A stretch of DNA of 47,691 nt from Candidatus Aegiribacteria sp. (GTDB taxonomy: Bacteria > Fermentibacterota > Fermentibacteria > Fermentibacterales > JCC-6): positions 1-47,691 of the forward strand of contig JAUVEU010000016.1 of NCBI GenBank assembly GCA_030594645.1, in the 5' to 3' direction. Position 1 is the stretch's first letter, and every line of letters begins with the position of its first letter. A program made the translations under genes and the position numbers. Of this stretch, positions 18,803-26,848 are shown piece after piece. The notes under the pieces were generated by a model that searched no databases, had not been told where the DNA came from, and was given only the letters and a program-made list of their open reading frames with translations.

Positions 18803-18912
18803 GAGGCATGACAGGAACCATACAGCAGTGTAGACAGTTTATGTACATCTCCCGAAATCGATTCCCCACATCTCAGCAGGCTGTTCCCGTGCTGCATTTA
18901 CAGTGAATATCT

Positions 18913-18930
18913 GACAAAAGCTCTTTTGTC
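18913..18930. promoter_or_regulatory. Hairpin just upstream of the second M16 start
   Basis: GACAAAAG (18913-18920) and CTTTTGTC (18923-18930) are exact reverse complements separated by two bases. The structure ends 17 bases before ATG 18948, where no clear Shine-Dalgarno sequence is present. It could influence ribosome access or be a transcription factor palindrome. Function is not known. Confidence 0.35.
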
Positions 18931-18947
18931 GATTAGGTTCCCTCATC

Positions 18948-21584
18948 ATGAAAAACGGTGAATTTCGCTCAGAGGATATCAGAATCACTCAGCTCGAGAA
19001 CGGTCTTACCGTTATTCTTCAGGAGATGGAGTACTCTCCTGTTGCTGCTGTAACAGTAGCATATCGAGTTGGTCCATTATGGGAAACTCAGAAAACAAGA
19101 GGTCTCAGTCACTTCTGTGAGCATATGATGTTCAAGGATTCAGAGAAATACGGTCCCGGGAAATTCTGGCAGATCGTTCAGCGGAATGGTGGGCTGGCAA
19201 ATGCCTATACATCCAGGGATATAACGGTGTATTTCTCCGTAGTTCCCATAGCAGGTCTGGAAGATATTCTGAATCTGGAATCCGACAGAATGTTCAACTG
19301 TCTCATGGACGCAAAGGAAGTAACCTCGGAGAAAAAGGTAATACTCGAAGAAGAACTCCTCACGAGCCGGGAAAGCCCGGAAGGCGCTCTTGATATCTCC
19401 CTGTACAGTACAGCATTCAACACGCATCCATATGGAAATTCGATTACAGGTGATACAGCTGACATTCAATCATTCACGCAGAAGAGCCTGAAGAAGTTCT
19501 ACAGAAATTTCTATAACCCATCAAACGCTGTAATTGCAGTTGTGGGAAGAATAGATACTGATTCGGTATTCCGCCGCATCAAAAACCTCTTCGGATTTGA
19601 ATCGAACGTAACCGCAGTTCGACCTGCAATTACTCCCGAACCTCCGCAAACAGGTACCAGAAGAGTTGTTATTCAGCATCCATCACAACTTCCAAGAATA
19701 TCGATCGGCTTCAGAGTACCCGCTGCGGATCAGCAGGTATCCTCAGCATTGTCACTCTTTTCAATCTATCTGGCTTCAGGAAGATCAAGCAGGTTTGAGA
19801 AGCTGCTTGTTAAGCCCGGCCTTGTTCTCGACATTGCGGCTTCTACCAATACGCTGATACAAACAGGTCTTTACACAATTCATGCGGTTCTCCCGCCTGA
19901 AGGTTCTCCTGATGAAGTGGAAAATATAATATTCAGCGAACTTGAGCGCGTATCCGCTGAGGGAATCAGTTCATCTGAAATTAAGAGACTGAAAAAGAGA
20001 AGAATGGCGTGGAGTACTATTTCAGACGCAGATCCTCAAAGCAGATCAAGAAGACTGTCTACAGGACAGGCAAGATTTGATGATCCCCTCCATTTCTGGC
20101 ACTCAATAGTCAATACAGACAAAGTCACCACTGATGAAATTAAAGCTGCCGTTTCAAGATATCTAGTGAAGGATAACGCAACTATAGCCGGACTGAAACC
20201 AATGGGATCAATATCAGATTATAACACTCCGAAGGTTCCAGCTGAATCCGTACAACCCGATCTGATTCCCCCATCCAGCCTGAAGCCCTCAGATATCGAT
20301 ATTCCGGACAAGTTTATCAACGCGCCATCTGTTTCGGTTGGTGACAATACCAGAGAGATCATCCTTGAGAACAATCTGAGAATAATTTTGAAAAAAGACA
20401 GTTCCTTTCCCGTCCTGTCACTGGGTTTTTCCTGTACGATGGGTTCCGATAGAGAACCGGAAGGATTGACCGGATTATCAGAAGTCACCGCTGAAGCAAT
20501 GCTCTACGGAACACCATCCGAGGACAGCATCAGGTTCAATTCCAGATTGGAGAACCTTGGCAGCAGCATCGATCTATCTTCTGGTAATAAGTATGCAGGG
20601 GGAATTGTCACAGTTCTTAAGAAAGACGCGGAAGAGGCTCTTTCAGTAGTATCAGATCTTTTCAGAAAGCCGGCCTTCAGAGAAGAAGACATTAACTCTA
20701 TCATAAGAGACACAATTGCAAGTCTCAGTGAGTGGACCAGCACTCCTATCGGCGCAGCGATGGATTCCTTTTCAAAGCAATCAACTGACCCTCCTGAAAA
20801 ATCCCCTGTTCCATCGAAGGAATCTCTAAGAGCAATAACCAGGAATGACATCGTTGATTTCCACAGGGAATTCTGCCGCCCATCAGGTGCGGTGATTACG
20901 GCTGTCGGTGACTTCAATGAAAATGATCTAACAGGTTTAATACGAAAACATTTTTCGGATTGGAGAAATCCTGAATTCCCTCTAAAAGAAACGGAGGAGG
21001 TTAAAAACGCTGAAAATTCATATGAATCAGTAATTCAACTTGACGGAAGGGAACAAATCGCAGTAATCCTGGGTTCACCGGCACCTCCAAGACTTGATCG
21101 GGACCACTACGCTTTCCATATTCTAAACGGTATTCTTGGCGAGGGAATTGGATCAAGACTCGGCAGAAGTATCAGAGAAACCGGATTGACCTACCATGTC
21201 AGCAGCATTTACCTCCCTTTCTACTCCAGGGGGAGGCTGGCGATTATTCTTCTGACAAGTCCATCCGCCTTCAAAGAAGCATTGGAAAAACTTTCGAGCG
21301 AGCTTTCAAGACTTGCCGAAAGTCCGGTAAGCAGAAATGAACTCAGGCTGGAAAAGGCAAGTTATATCGGCCGTCAGGAACTCGGAATGATGAAATACAG
21401 TGCAATTTCCAGAATACTCCTTAATTACGCTTCTTTGAACCTCCCGCTTGATCACGACAGAAATTCACTGAGGATCATTGCAAAACTCACTGAAATCGAT
21501 CTTCAAAAAGCTGCCGAGCGATGGTTCGGCAAAGGAATTTCATACCTTTCAGTTGCAGGTGCGGTGAATGAGGATCTTATCTGA
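18948..21584 (+). CDS. M16 family zinc metallopeptidase, no signal peptide
   Basis: An 878-residue paralogue of the upstream protease with the same two-module layout. HFCEH is at residues 55-59 (LSHFCEHMMFKDS) and a Glu-rich segment with the third zinc ligand (VILEEELL) follows about 75 residues later. The second module keeps a GLTYHVSSIY segment next to an Arg. Unlike its partner it starts directly with MKNGEFRSED, with a stop codon in frame 12 codons upstream, so no signal peptide is encoded and it is either cytoplasmic or exported in another way. Both copies keep the catalytic residues, so neither is an obvious pseudo-subunit. Its end overlaps the convergent transporter gene by 8 bases. 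The start lacks a good ribosome binding site. Confidence 0.9.
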   Translation: MKNGEFRSEDIRITQLENGLTVILQEMEYSPVAAVTVAYRVGPLWETQKTRGLSHFCEHMMFKDSEKYGPGKFWQIVQRNGGLANAYTSRDITVYFSVVPIAGLEDILNLESDRMFNCLMDAKEVTSEKKVILEEELLTSRESPEGALDISLYSTAFNTHPYGNSITGDTADIQSFTQKSLKKFYRNFYNPSNAVIAVVGRIDTDSVFRRIKNLFGFESNVTAVRPAITPEPPQTGTRRVVIQHPSQLPRISIGFRVPAADQQVSSALSLFSIYLASGRSSRFEKLLVKPGLVLDIAASTNTLIQTGLYTIHAVLPPEGSPDEVENIIFSELERVSAEGISSSEIKRLKKRRMAWSTISDADPQSRSRRLSTGQARFDDPLHFWHSIVNTDKVTTDEIKAAVSRYLVKDNATIAGLKPMGSISDYNTPKVPAESVQPDLIPPSSLKPSDIDIPDKFINAPSVSVGDNTREIILENNLRIILKKDSSFPVLSLGFSCTMGSDREPEGLTGLSEVTAEAMLYGTPSEDSIRFNSRLENLGSSIDLSSGNKYAGGIVTVLKKDAEEALSVVSDLFRKPAFREEDINSIIRDTIASLSEWTSTPIGAAMDSFSKQSTDPPEKSPVPSKESLRAITRNDIVDFHREFCRPSGAVITAVGDFNENDLTGLIRKHFSDWRNPEFPLKETEEVKNAENSYESVIQLDGREQIAVILGSPAPPRLDRDHYAFHILNGILGEGIGSRLGRSIRETGLTYHVSSIYLPFYSRGRLAIILLTSPSAFKEALEKLSSELSRLAESPVSRNELRLEKASYIGRQELGMMKYSAISRILLNYASLNLPLDHDRNSLRIIAKLTEIDLQKAAERWFGKGISYLSVAGAVNEDLI

Positions 21585-22482
21585 CCTGTTCCCGCTTTTT
21601 CCATCTCTCCTGCAGAATGATACCGCTTATTACCAGAAGCAATCCCCCCACGGTACAAATACCGATTTGCTCACCCACAGCAGTGCCTATGAAAACAAGG
21701 GCCAGAAATGGGGTCAGGTAGATGAGATTCCCGATTTCCGCTGTAGTATCAGCAAGCTCAAGAGCTTTCTGCCAGATTACAAATGTTATACCCATCTCGA
21801 AAATCCCCACATAAACAGCACCGGCTATTCCCACGAGATCAGTCTGGGCAACATCCGCCAATTTCCCGGTTATCAACCCGAACAGTACAAGATAGACTGC
21901 GCCGAAGGAAAACGCTTCCGCAAGAGTAACAATAGCATCACTGGAAGTACGAAGATTCATAATCCAGAAAGCTGCCCATATTACCGTACTCAACAGAGCA
22001 AGACCCATGGCAGTTATGGATAGGTTGCCTCCAGCCGGGTTTCCGCCAAGCACAAGTACTGCGACTCCGCAGAAACTAATGAACGAAGATATCAGAATTC
22101 TCGAGGTAATTCTCTGCCTGAGAAAGGGAATTGAAAGAAGCAGAAGCGTTATCGGCCAGAGGTAGTTAATCACCATGGCGATCTGAGCGGGCAATCTGTC
22201 GTACGCCTTAAAGAGTACAAGATAGTAAAGAAATGGGTTCAGCAGCCCCCTGACAGAGGCTCCCGCAAGCCTTTTCCCGGAAAAGACAAAAGACCTGCCT
22301 GCTCTTTTCTTTATAAGAACCAGTATCCAGAGAATTACTAAAGAGACACAGGAAGCAAAAAATACCAGCTTGAAAGGAGTAAGGCTTCGAAGAGACAATT
22401 TGAAAGCGGTTGAAGCTGTGGACCAGAACAGCACGGCAACAATCGCAAAGACTCTGGGTTTCTTCCAGGAATAGCTCTTCAT
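21577..22482 (-). CDS. EamA/DMT superfamily transporter
   Basis: A 301-residue inner-membrane protein with ten hydrophobic helices in two EamA repeats, the standard drug/metabolite transporter layout. The N-terminal repeat has LFWSTASTAFKLSLRSLTPF and the second begins around ALLSTVIWAAFWIMNL. The ATG at 22482 follows GGAGAG. Members export amino acids, nucleobases or other small metabolites; the substrate cannot be told. Its last 8 bases overlap the end of the convergent M16 gene. Confidence 0.88.
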   Translation of the reverse strand: MKSYSWKKPRVFAIVAVLFWSTASTAFKLSLRSLTPFKLVFFASCVSLVILWILVLIKKRAGRSFVFSGKRLAGASVRGLLNPFLYYLVLFKAYDRLPAQIAMVINYLWPITLLLLSIPFLRQRITSRILISSFISFCGVAVLVLGGNPAGGNLSITAMGLALLSTVIWAAFWIMNLRTSSDAIVTLAEAFSFGAVYLVLFGLITGKLADVAQTDLVGIAGAVYVGIFEMGITFVIWQKALELADTTAEIGNLIYLTPFLALVFIGTAVGEQIGICTVGGLLLVISGIILQERWKKREQVR

Positions 22483-22810
22483 ATCTCTCCATTCTCACGT
22501 TCCACTTAACCTACAATATGTTAGCCGTCTTCAACAGCAAACCAGTCCCGAGTCCGGGCGTGATACTCAATACATGGGTATACCGCAGATTGGTGATTGT
22601 CTTTAAGATAGCGCAATATATGGGTTATTGTGGCTCTGTCAGATACAAGATATGGTGTTTTCTCACTTGACGCGGAGAAGCCAAAGAATATTATCGGCAG
22701 GGGGGAAAGTAGATCCTGGTAGTCTTATCACGGTTCTATTCTTCCTTCATTGACAGAAAATATTACAGGTTTCAATTCGGAATTGTGTGCTTTACTGACC
22801 GGGGTTAACA
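22483..22810 (+). other. Intergenic region between divergent eamA and nrdD
   Basis: No gene is evident in these 328 bases. The only frame of size (86 codons) has no start signal and an unremarkable composition. A candidate promoter for nrdD lies at 22667-22694. I looked for paired NrdR-type boxes and did not find a convincing pair. Confidence 0.5.
22667..22694 (+). promoter_or_regulatory. Candidate sigma70-type promoter for nrdD operon
   Basis: TTGACG (22667-22672) and TATTAT (22689-22694) are separated by 16 bases, about 115 bases ahead of the nrdD start. Both hexamers match the consensus at five or four positions. This is pattern matching only. Confidence 0.35.
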
Positions 22811-24925
22811 ATGGACTGGCTGATTCGCAAGCGTGACGGCAAAATAATCAATTTCAGCAAACTGAAGATTGAGAAAGCAGTTGAACGCACATTAAAAGCA
22901 TCATCAACAGAATCTGATTCTTCCGAGATCACGGATCAGGTTGAGGCTGCTTTGTATATGAATTTCTTCAAAACCGGTTCAATCCCTACGGTTGAGCAGA
23001 TACAGGATTTCATTGAAGAAACGTTTGTGCTTCGCAAACTTACTTCCGCTGCACGTGCGTTCATTCTTTACAGAGAAAAGAAGAGTGAAGCCAGAGATGT
23101 TGATCATCTTCTGAGCGGAATGGCAGGAGCTGTTTCAGACTATATCGGCAGAGATGACTGGAGAGTCAAAGAAAATTCTAATATGAATTACTCCCTCCAG
23201 GGTTTAAATTTCTATCTCTCATCTTCAATCACAAGGAGATACTGGCTCAGCAGAATCTATACGCCCAGAATTCGCGAATTCCAGGAGAACGGTGATTTTC
23301 ATATACATGATCTGGGAATACTGGGACCGTATTGTGTCGGCTGGGATCTCCTGACACTGTTAAAAGAAGGATTCAGGGGAGCAAGGGGAAAAACTGAATC
23401 AAAACCGCCTGCTCATCTCAGAACAGCACTCGGGCAGATCGTCAATTACTTTTATACACTCCAGGGAGAAGCCGCCGGGGCGCAGGCCTTCTCAAATTTC
23501 GATACGCTTCTTGCACCATTCATAAGGTTTGATAATCTGGATTACACCCAGGTCAAACAGTCCTTTCAGGAATTCCTTTTCAATGTAAATATTCCAACAA
23601 GAGTTGGGTTCCAGGCTCCATTCACGAACATCACTATGGATCTGAAACCATCGGAGACTCTCCGCGAACAGAATGTAATCATTGGCGGTGAAGAAAAAGA
23701 CGCGGTGTATGGTGACTTCCAGGCGGAAATGAACACGATAAACCACGCTTTCGCTGAACTTATGATGGAAGGTGACTCGAAGGGAAGAATCTTTACTTTC
23801 CCGATACCCACTTACAATCTGACAAAGGATTTCAACTGGGATGATGAAAACCTCAAACCTATGTGGGAAATGACCGGAAAATATGGTGTTCCATACTTCA
23901 GCAATTTTGTAAATTCGGATATGAACCCTGATGATGCCAGGAGCATGTGCTGCAGGCTACGCCTTGACAATAGAGAGCTTCGAAGCAGAGGGGGCGGATT
24001 GTTCGGTTCAAATCCTCTGACAGGCTCAATTGGTGTTGTTACGATAAACCTCCCGAAGATCGGGTATACATCAGCAGATGAAGAAGAATTCTTTGACCGT
24101 CTTTCATCCGTAATGGAAGCTGCCAGAGAATCACTTGAACTCAAGCGTGATCTGATTGAAAAACTCACGGATAGAGGTCTTTATCCATATACAAGCCACT
24201 ATCTGCGCAGCATCAGACATGCGCAGGGAAAATACTGGAGCAATCACTTCTCAACCATCGGACTTATCGGAATGAACGAAAGCTGCATGAATTTCCTCGG
24301 AATGAGTATAGCTACAGAAGAAGGACGATTGTGGGCACTTTCAATTCTTGAATTCATGAGAGATAAACTATCGGAGTTTCAGGAGGAAACAGGCAATCTG
24401 TACAATCTTGAGGCATCTCCCGCTGAAGGTGCCTCCTACAGCCTGGCCAGAAAAGATATGAAGGAATTTCCTGACGCGTATTTCATGGGCAGTTCAGACC
24501 CTTATTACACTAACTCCGTTCACCTGCCCGTAACAGAGCAGATGGATGTCTACTCTCTGCTTGAACATCAGGATCCTCTCCAGACGATGTTTACAGGAGG
24601 AACCGTTGTTCATATCTTCATAGGTGAAGCTATTACAGACTGGAAAATGGTCAGGAAACTGGCAAAATCAATTGTAACGAAATTTCATCTGCCGTATTTC
24701 AGCTTCACTCCTACATTTTCCATCTGTCCGGTTCATGGCTATATTGCTGGAGAGCATTTCCTCTGTCCGTATCCACATACCAAGGAGGAACTTGCTGAAT
24801 TCGGAGAAATCGTAGATACAGAAGAGCATCTGCCTGAAGGCAGCTATAATGAAGTTGATGAGAATACATCTGAGGAACAGGGAAGTCTGTTTCTCAACAT
24901 CGGAAAGGTTAAAATAAATGCCTGA
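22811..24925 (+). CDS. nrdD: Anaerobic (class III) ribonucleoside-triphosphate reductase catalytic chain, lacking the glycyl-radical segment
   Basis: A 704-residue protein that reduces ribonucleotides under anoxic conditions. An ATP-cone allosteric domain occupies residues 1-95 (WLIRKRDGKIINFSK). The barrel has GPYCVGWDLLTLL and the thiyl-forming cysteine in RSMCCRLRLD (about residue 380), and FTGGTVVHIF near 595. The zinc-region remnants CPVHGYIAGEHFLCPYPHT start near 638, with His where many relatives have the second Cys of each pair. The chain then runs through an acidic linker and stops at GKVKINA, before the RVxGY glycyl-radical motif present in all functional NrdD. That motif is on the next reading frame (24918-25088), which overlaps by 8 bases in the +1 frame. 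Confidence 0.93.
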   Translation: MDWLIRKRDGKIINFSKLKIEKAVERTLKASSTESDSSEITDQVEAALYMNFFKTGSIPTVEQIQDFIEETFVLRKLTSAARAFILYREKKSEARDVDHLLSGMAGAVSDYIGRDDWRVKENSNMNYSLQGLNFYLSSSITRRYWLSRIYTPRIREFQENGDFHIHDLGILGPYCVGWDLLTLLKEGFRGARGKTESKPPAHLRTALGQIVNYFYTLQGEAAGAQAFSNFDTLLAPFIRFDNLDYTQVKQSFQEFLFNVNIPTRVGFQAPFTNITMDLKPSETLREQNVIIGGEEKDAVYGDFQAEMNTINHAFAELMMEGDSKGRIFTFPIPTYNLTKDFNWDDENLKPMWEMTGKYGVPYFSNFVNSDMNPDDARSMCCRLRLDNRELRSRGGGLFGSNPLTGSIGVVTINLPKIGYTSADEEEFFDRLSSVMEAARESLELKRDLIEKLTDRGLYPYTSHYLRSIRHAQGKYWSNHFSTIGLIGMNESCMNFLGMSIATEEGRLWALSILEFMRDKLSEFQEETGNLYNLEASPAEGASYSLARKDMKEFPDAYFMGSSDPYYTNSVHLPVTEQMDVYSLLEHQDPLQTMFTGGTVVHIFIGEAITDWKMVRKLAKSIVTKFHLPYFSFTPTFSICPVHGYIAGEHFLCPYPHTKEELAEFGEIVDTEEHLPEGSYNEVDENTSEEQGSLFLNIGKVKINA
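24904..24917 (+). promoter_or_regulatory. Ribosome binding site for the separate glycyl-radical frame
   Basis: AAAGG (24904-24908), extended as GGAAAGGT, lies 9 bases before ATG 24918, inside the end of nrdD. The triplet just before that ATG is TAA in its own frame. This favours independent or coupled initiation rather than frameshifting. Confidence 0.55.
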
Positions 24926-25088
24926 AACCAACGGGAAAATCCGGATAAATGCAATCAGAACAGAAGTATATTCAAGAATTGTGGGTTATTACAGACCTGT
25001 CCAGAACTGGAATCGAGGAAAAAGGGAAGAATTTTCTCAGCGTAAGTATGTTACTCTTACAAAATCAGAACAAAAGGCTACTAATTGA
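24918..25088 (+). CDS. Standalone glycyl-radical polypeptide of class III ribonucleotide reductase
   Basis: A 56-residue frame, ATG at 24918 to TGA at 25088. Its centre, TEVYSRIVGYYRPVQNWN, is the C-terminal glycyl-radical loop of NrdD; Gly23 in IVGYY would carry the radical generated by NrdG. It continues RGKREEFSQRKY, the usual end of NrdD. The opening GKIRINA (residues 6-12) is a near copy of GKVKINA, the last seven residues of the upstream nrdD frame, as if a short stretch had been duplicated at the split. It has no cysteine. The ATG overlaps the nrdD stop by 8 bases (ATGCCTGA) and its own stop overlaps the nrdG start. It resembles in concept the GrcA/YfiD spare radical subunit of pyruvate formate-lyase. 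A fusion by recoding or a one-base assembly error remains possible. Confidence 0.8.
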   Translation: MPETNGKIRINAIRTEVYSRIVGYYRPVQNWNRGKREEFSQRKYVTLTKSEQKATN

Positions 25089-25780
25089 TTAGATCCCTCA
25101 CTGGGACCAGCCTGATAGAGTATCCAGGAAAGATAGCATCCATCATTTTTATAAGCGGATGTAATCTTCATTGCCCATTCTGCCATAATCCTGAGCTGGT
25201 CAGACCAGATATGCTCGAAAATGAATTCGACCTTTCACATGAAACAGTGTTGAAAGAACTCACTAAGCGAGAAGGTTTCATTGAAGCCGTTTGCATAACA
25301 GGCGGTGAACCATTGATATACAGTCGTCTTTCCGAGCTGATCGAAAGTATCAGAAAATATACATCTCTGTTTATCAAACTTGACACAAACGGAACCAGAC
25401 CAAATGAACTTGAAAACATTCTTGAGTATATCGATTACATAGCCATGGACCTTAAAAGCTCTCCGTCTAAATATCCGAAGGCAACCGGTGAAAAAGCAGT
25501 ATTTGCCGATGTAAGCAAGTCAATTGATATTATAAAATCTGTGCCGGAGTATGAGTTCAGGACAACTATGGTTCCAGGCATTGTCGATGGAGACGATGTG
25601 ATAGAACTACTGAGAGAAATCGGTCCAGTGAAAAAATACGTACTTCAGGGCTTCCATTCTTTCAAAACACTATCTGCGGATTTCACAGGTCTTCCCTCTT
25701 ACCCGAAAGGTTATCTGGAAAAAGTCGCAGAGGATATCAAGAGTCTGGCACTCGCGGAAAGTGTCACCATCAGGACATAG
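25085..25780 (+). CDS. nrdG: Anaerobic ribonucleoside-triphosphate reductase activating protein (radical SAM)
   Basis: A 231-residue radical SAM enzyme. The cluster motif is Cys26-x3-Cys30-x2-Cys33 in SGCNLHCPFCHN, followed by the TGGEP loop (CITGGEPLIY) and a K/N-rich barrel strand (KLDTNGTRP). It uses S-adenosylmethionine to abstract hydrogen from the glycine of the reductase. The start is TTG at 25085, overlapping the stop of the glycyl-radical frame by 4 bases (TTGA), so nrdD, the radical polypeptide and nrdG form one coupled operon. It belongs to the longer form also seen as pyruvate formate-lyase-type activases of the NrdG2 kind. The stop TAG is followed at once by an inverted repeat of the RAYT element. 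Confidence 0.92.
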   Translation: MIRSLTGTSLIEYPGKIASIIFISGCNLHCPFCHNPELVRPDMLENEFDLSHETVLKELTKREGFIEAVCITGGEPLIYSRLSELIESIRKYTSLFIKLDTNGTRPNELENILEYIDYIAMDLKSSPSKYPKATGEKAVFADVSKSIDIIKSVPEYEFRTTMVPGIVDGDDVIELLREIGPVKKYVLQGFHSFKTLSADFTGLPSYPKGYLEKVAEDIKSLALAESVTIRT

Positions 25781-26848
25781 GGGTCAAATCTTTCCTCTTG
25801 ATATTTGAATCAACTGATCACTTAATTTATCGAATCTTCTCTTCAATTGTAGATCATTCCCCAACATGACTTGTAATCTTTTCCTTGAGTTGCTAACTGT
25901 ACTATAATCTATTCCTGCCAGCAGTTTACCTATTTCAGGTTGGGTTATTCGACAGAAACGGTACAGAAATTCCATCAGCATTGATCTTTCCACAGATCTT
26001 ATACCACGCTGACAAATATCGCACCTGCGCTTACTGATCAGACATGCAAAATTATCGATCAGTTCATCTGGCTCGAATATTTTTCTTAATTCCCTCAGGG
26101 CAGGTTTCTCTCTTTCAAATACTTCCTTACTCAGAAATCTTTCTTTAACCTGTTGAATAAAGTCTGCTTCTCCCACGATCCCAATCCCTTTACCTGATTC
26201 AAGAGGATTTTCTGTATCCTGATCAATACCCAGTTCTATGAATTTTCGATACCCCTGCCTGCCACTGCGATTATCTCCACCCATAAAATCCAGCACAGTA
26301 CTGTAATTAACGAAGTCTCTTCTTTTCCCCACTGAGAAATACCCCAATAAACTGCTGGCTTTGTACTTGAGGAGTATACTAATTCTATCATCAATTGATT
26401 TCTCGGCATAAGATTTAATCCGAATAGGATTCAGATGAATATAACGGGATACCTTTAGAAGATAATTATCAGAATCTATCAGAAATGCCTTGTACCTTCC
26501 CTGGTAAAGATGTCCCACCCGGCTATGTCTGTGATTGAAAACAGAAGTGTAAGAAATATTAAAATGACGCATGAATTCAGACAGGTTTCCATCCGGAGTG
26601 GTTGCCAGTAAATGGAAATGGTTTGGCATACATACATATGCTAGAAGAGATACATTATAGATTTCCAGGGAGAGTAAAAGTTTTTCCAGAAAAGCTCTTT
26701 GATCCTGTGCATCTGTGAATATCACCTTTTTTTCGTTCCCACGGCAGGTGACATGATAATAAGCACCAGGATACTGGATTCTTAAAGGTCTAGTCATGCT
26801 TAAATAGTATTAAATTGATGCTATTTGTCAAGAGGAAAGATTTGACCC
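25781..26848. mobile_element. RAYT-type element bounded by perfect 20-bp inverted repeats
   Basis: GGGTCAAATCTTTCCTCTTG (25781-25800) and its exact reverse complement (26829-26848) frame a single Y1 transposase gene. The left repeat begins right after the nrdG stop codon. The right repeat forms the last codons and the stop of the MobB-like gene (26828-27433). Within the left end, TCAAAT (25784-25789) and ATTTGA (25803-25808) can also pair, as in REP hairpins. Exact identity of both arms suggests recent arrival or continuing homogenisation. Confidence 0.7.
25784..26797 (-). CDS. REP-associated tyrosine transposase (Y1_Tnp, IS200-like) with C-terminal DnaA-like domain
   Basis: A 337-residue single-strand DNA transposase. 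The N-terminus MTRPLRIQYPGAYYHVTCRGNE and the HUH motif in PNHFHLL (about residues 60-65) are diagnostic, and GHLYQGRYKAFLID and YLLKVSRYIHLNPIR carry the conserved Arg and the catalytic Tyr region. The last 90 residues (RGIRSVERSM to TVSNSRKRL) look like a DnaA domain-IV helix-turn-helix, a common RAYT extension. These enzymes cut and move REP palindromes rather than themselves, usually as single chromosomal copies. It lies between perfect inverted repeats. The gene appears intact. The promoter is unclear; the ATG at 26797 is followed by no overlap. Confidence 0.9.
   Translation of the reverse strand: MTRPLRIQYPGAYYHVTCRGNEKKVIFTDAQDQRAFLEKLLLSLEIYNVSLLAYVCMPNHFHLLATTPDGNLSEFMRHFNISYTSVFNHRHSRVGHLYQGRYKAFLIDSDNYLLKVSRYIHLNPIRIKSYAEKSIDDRISILLKYKASSLLGYFSVGKRRDFVNYSTVLDFMGGDNRSGRQGYRKFIELGIDQDTENPLESGKGIGIVGEADFIQQVKERFLSKEVFEREKPALRELRKIFEPDELIDNFACLISKRRCDICQRGIRSVERSMLMEFLYRFCRITQPEIGKLLAGIDYSTVSNSRKRLQVMLGNDLQLKRRFDKLSDQLIQISRGKI

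Noticed and set aside
22540-22660. NrdR boxes ahead of nrdD
   Set aside because: AT-rich stretches such as GCGCAATATATGGG are suggestive, but no second box at the right spacing was found.
24911-24925. Programmed +1 frameshift joining nrdD to the glycyl-radical frame at GCC TGA
   Set aside because: Slippage from GCC to CCT would leave poor pairing, no stimulatory signal is visible, and the second frame has its own ATG and ribosome binding site. Kept only as an alternative.
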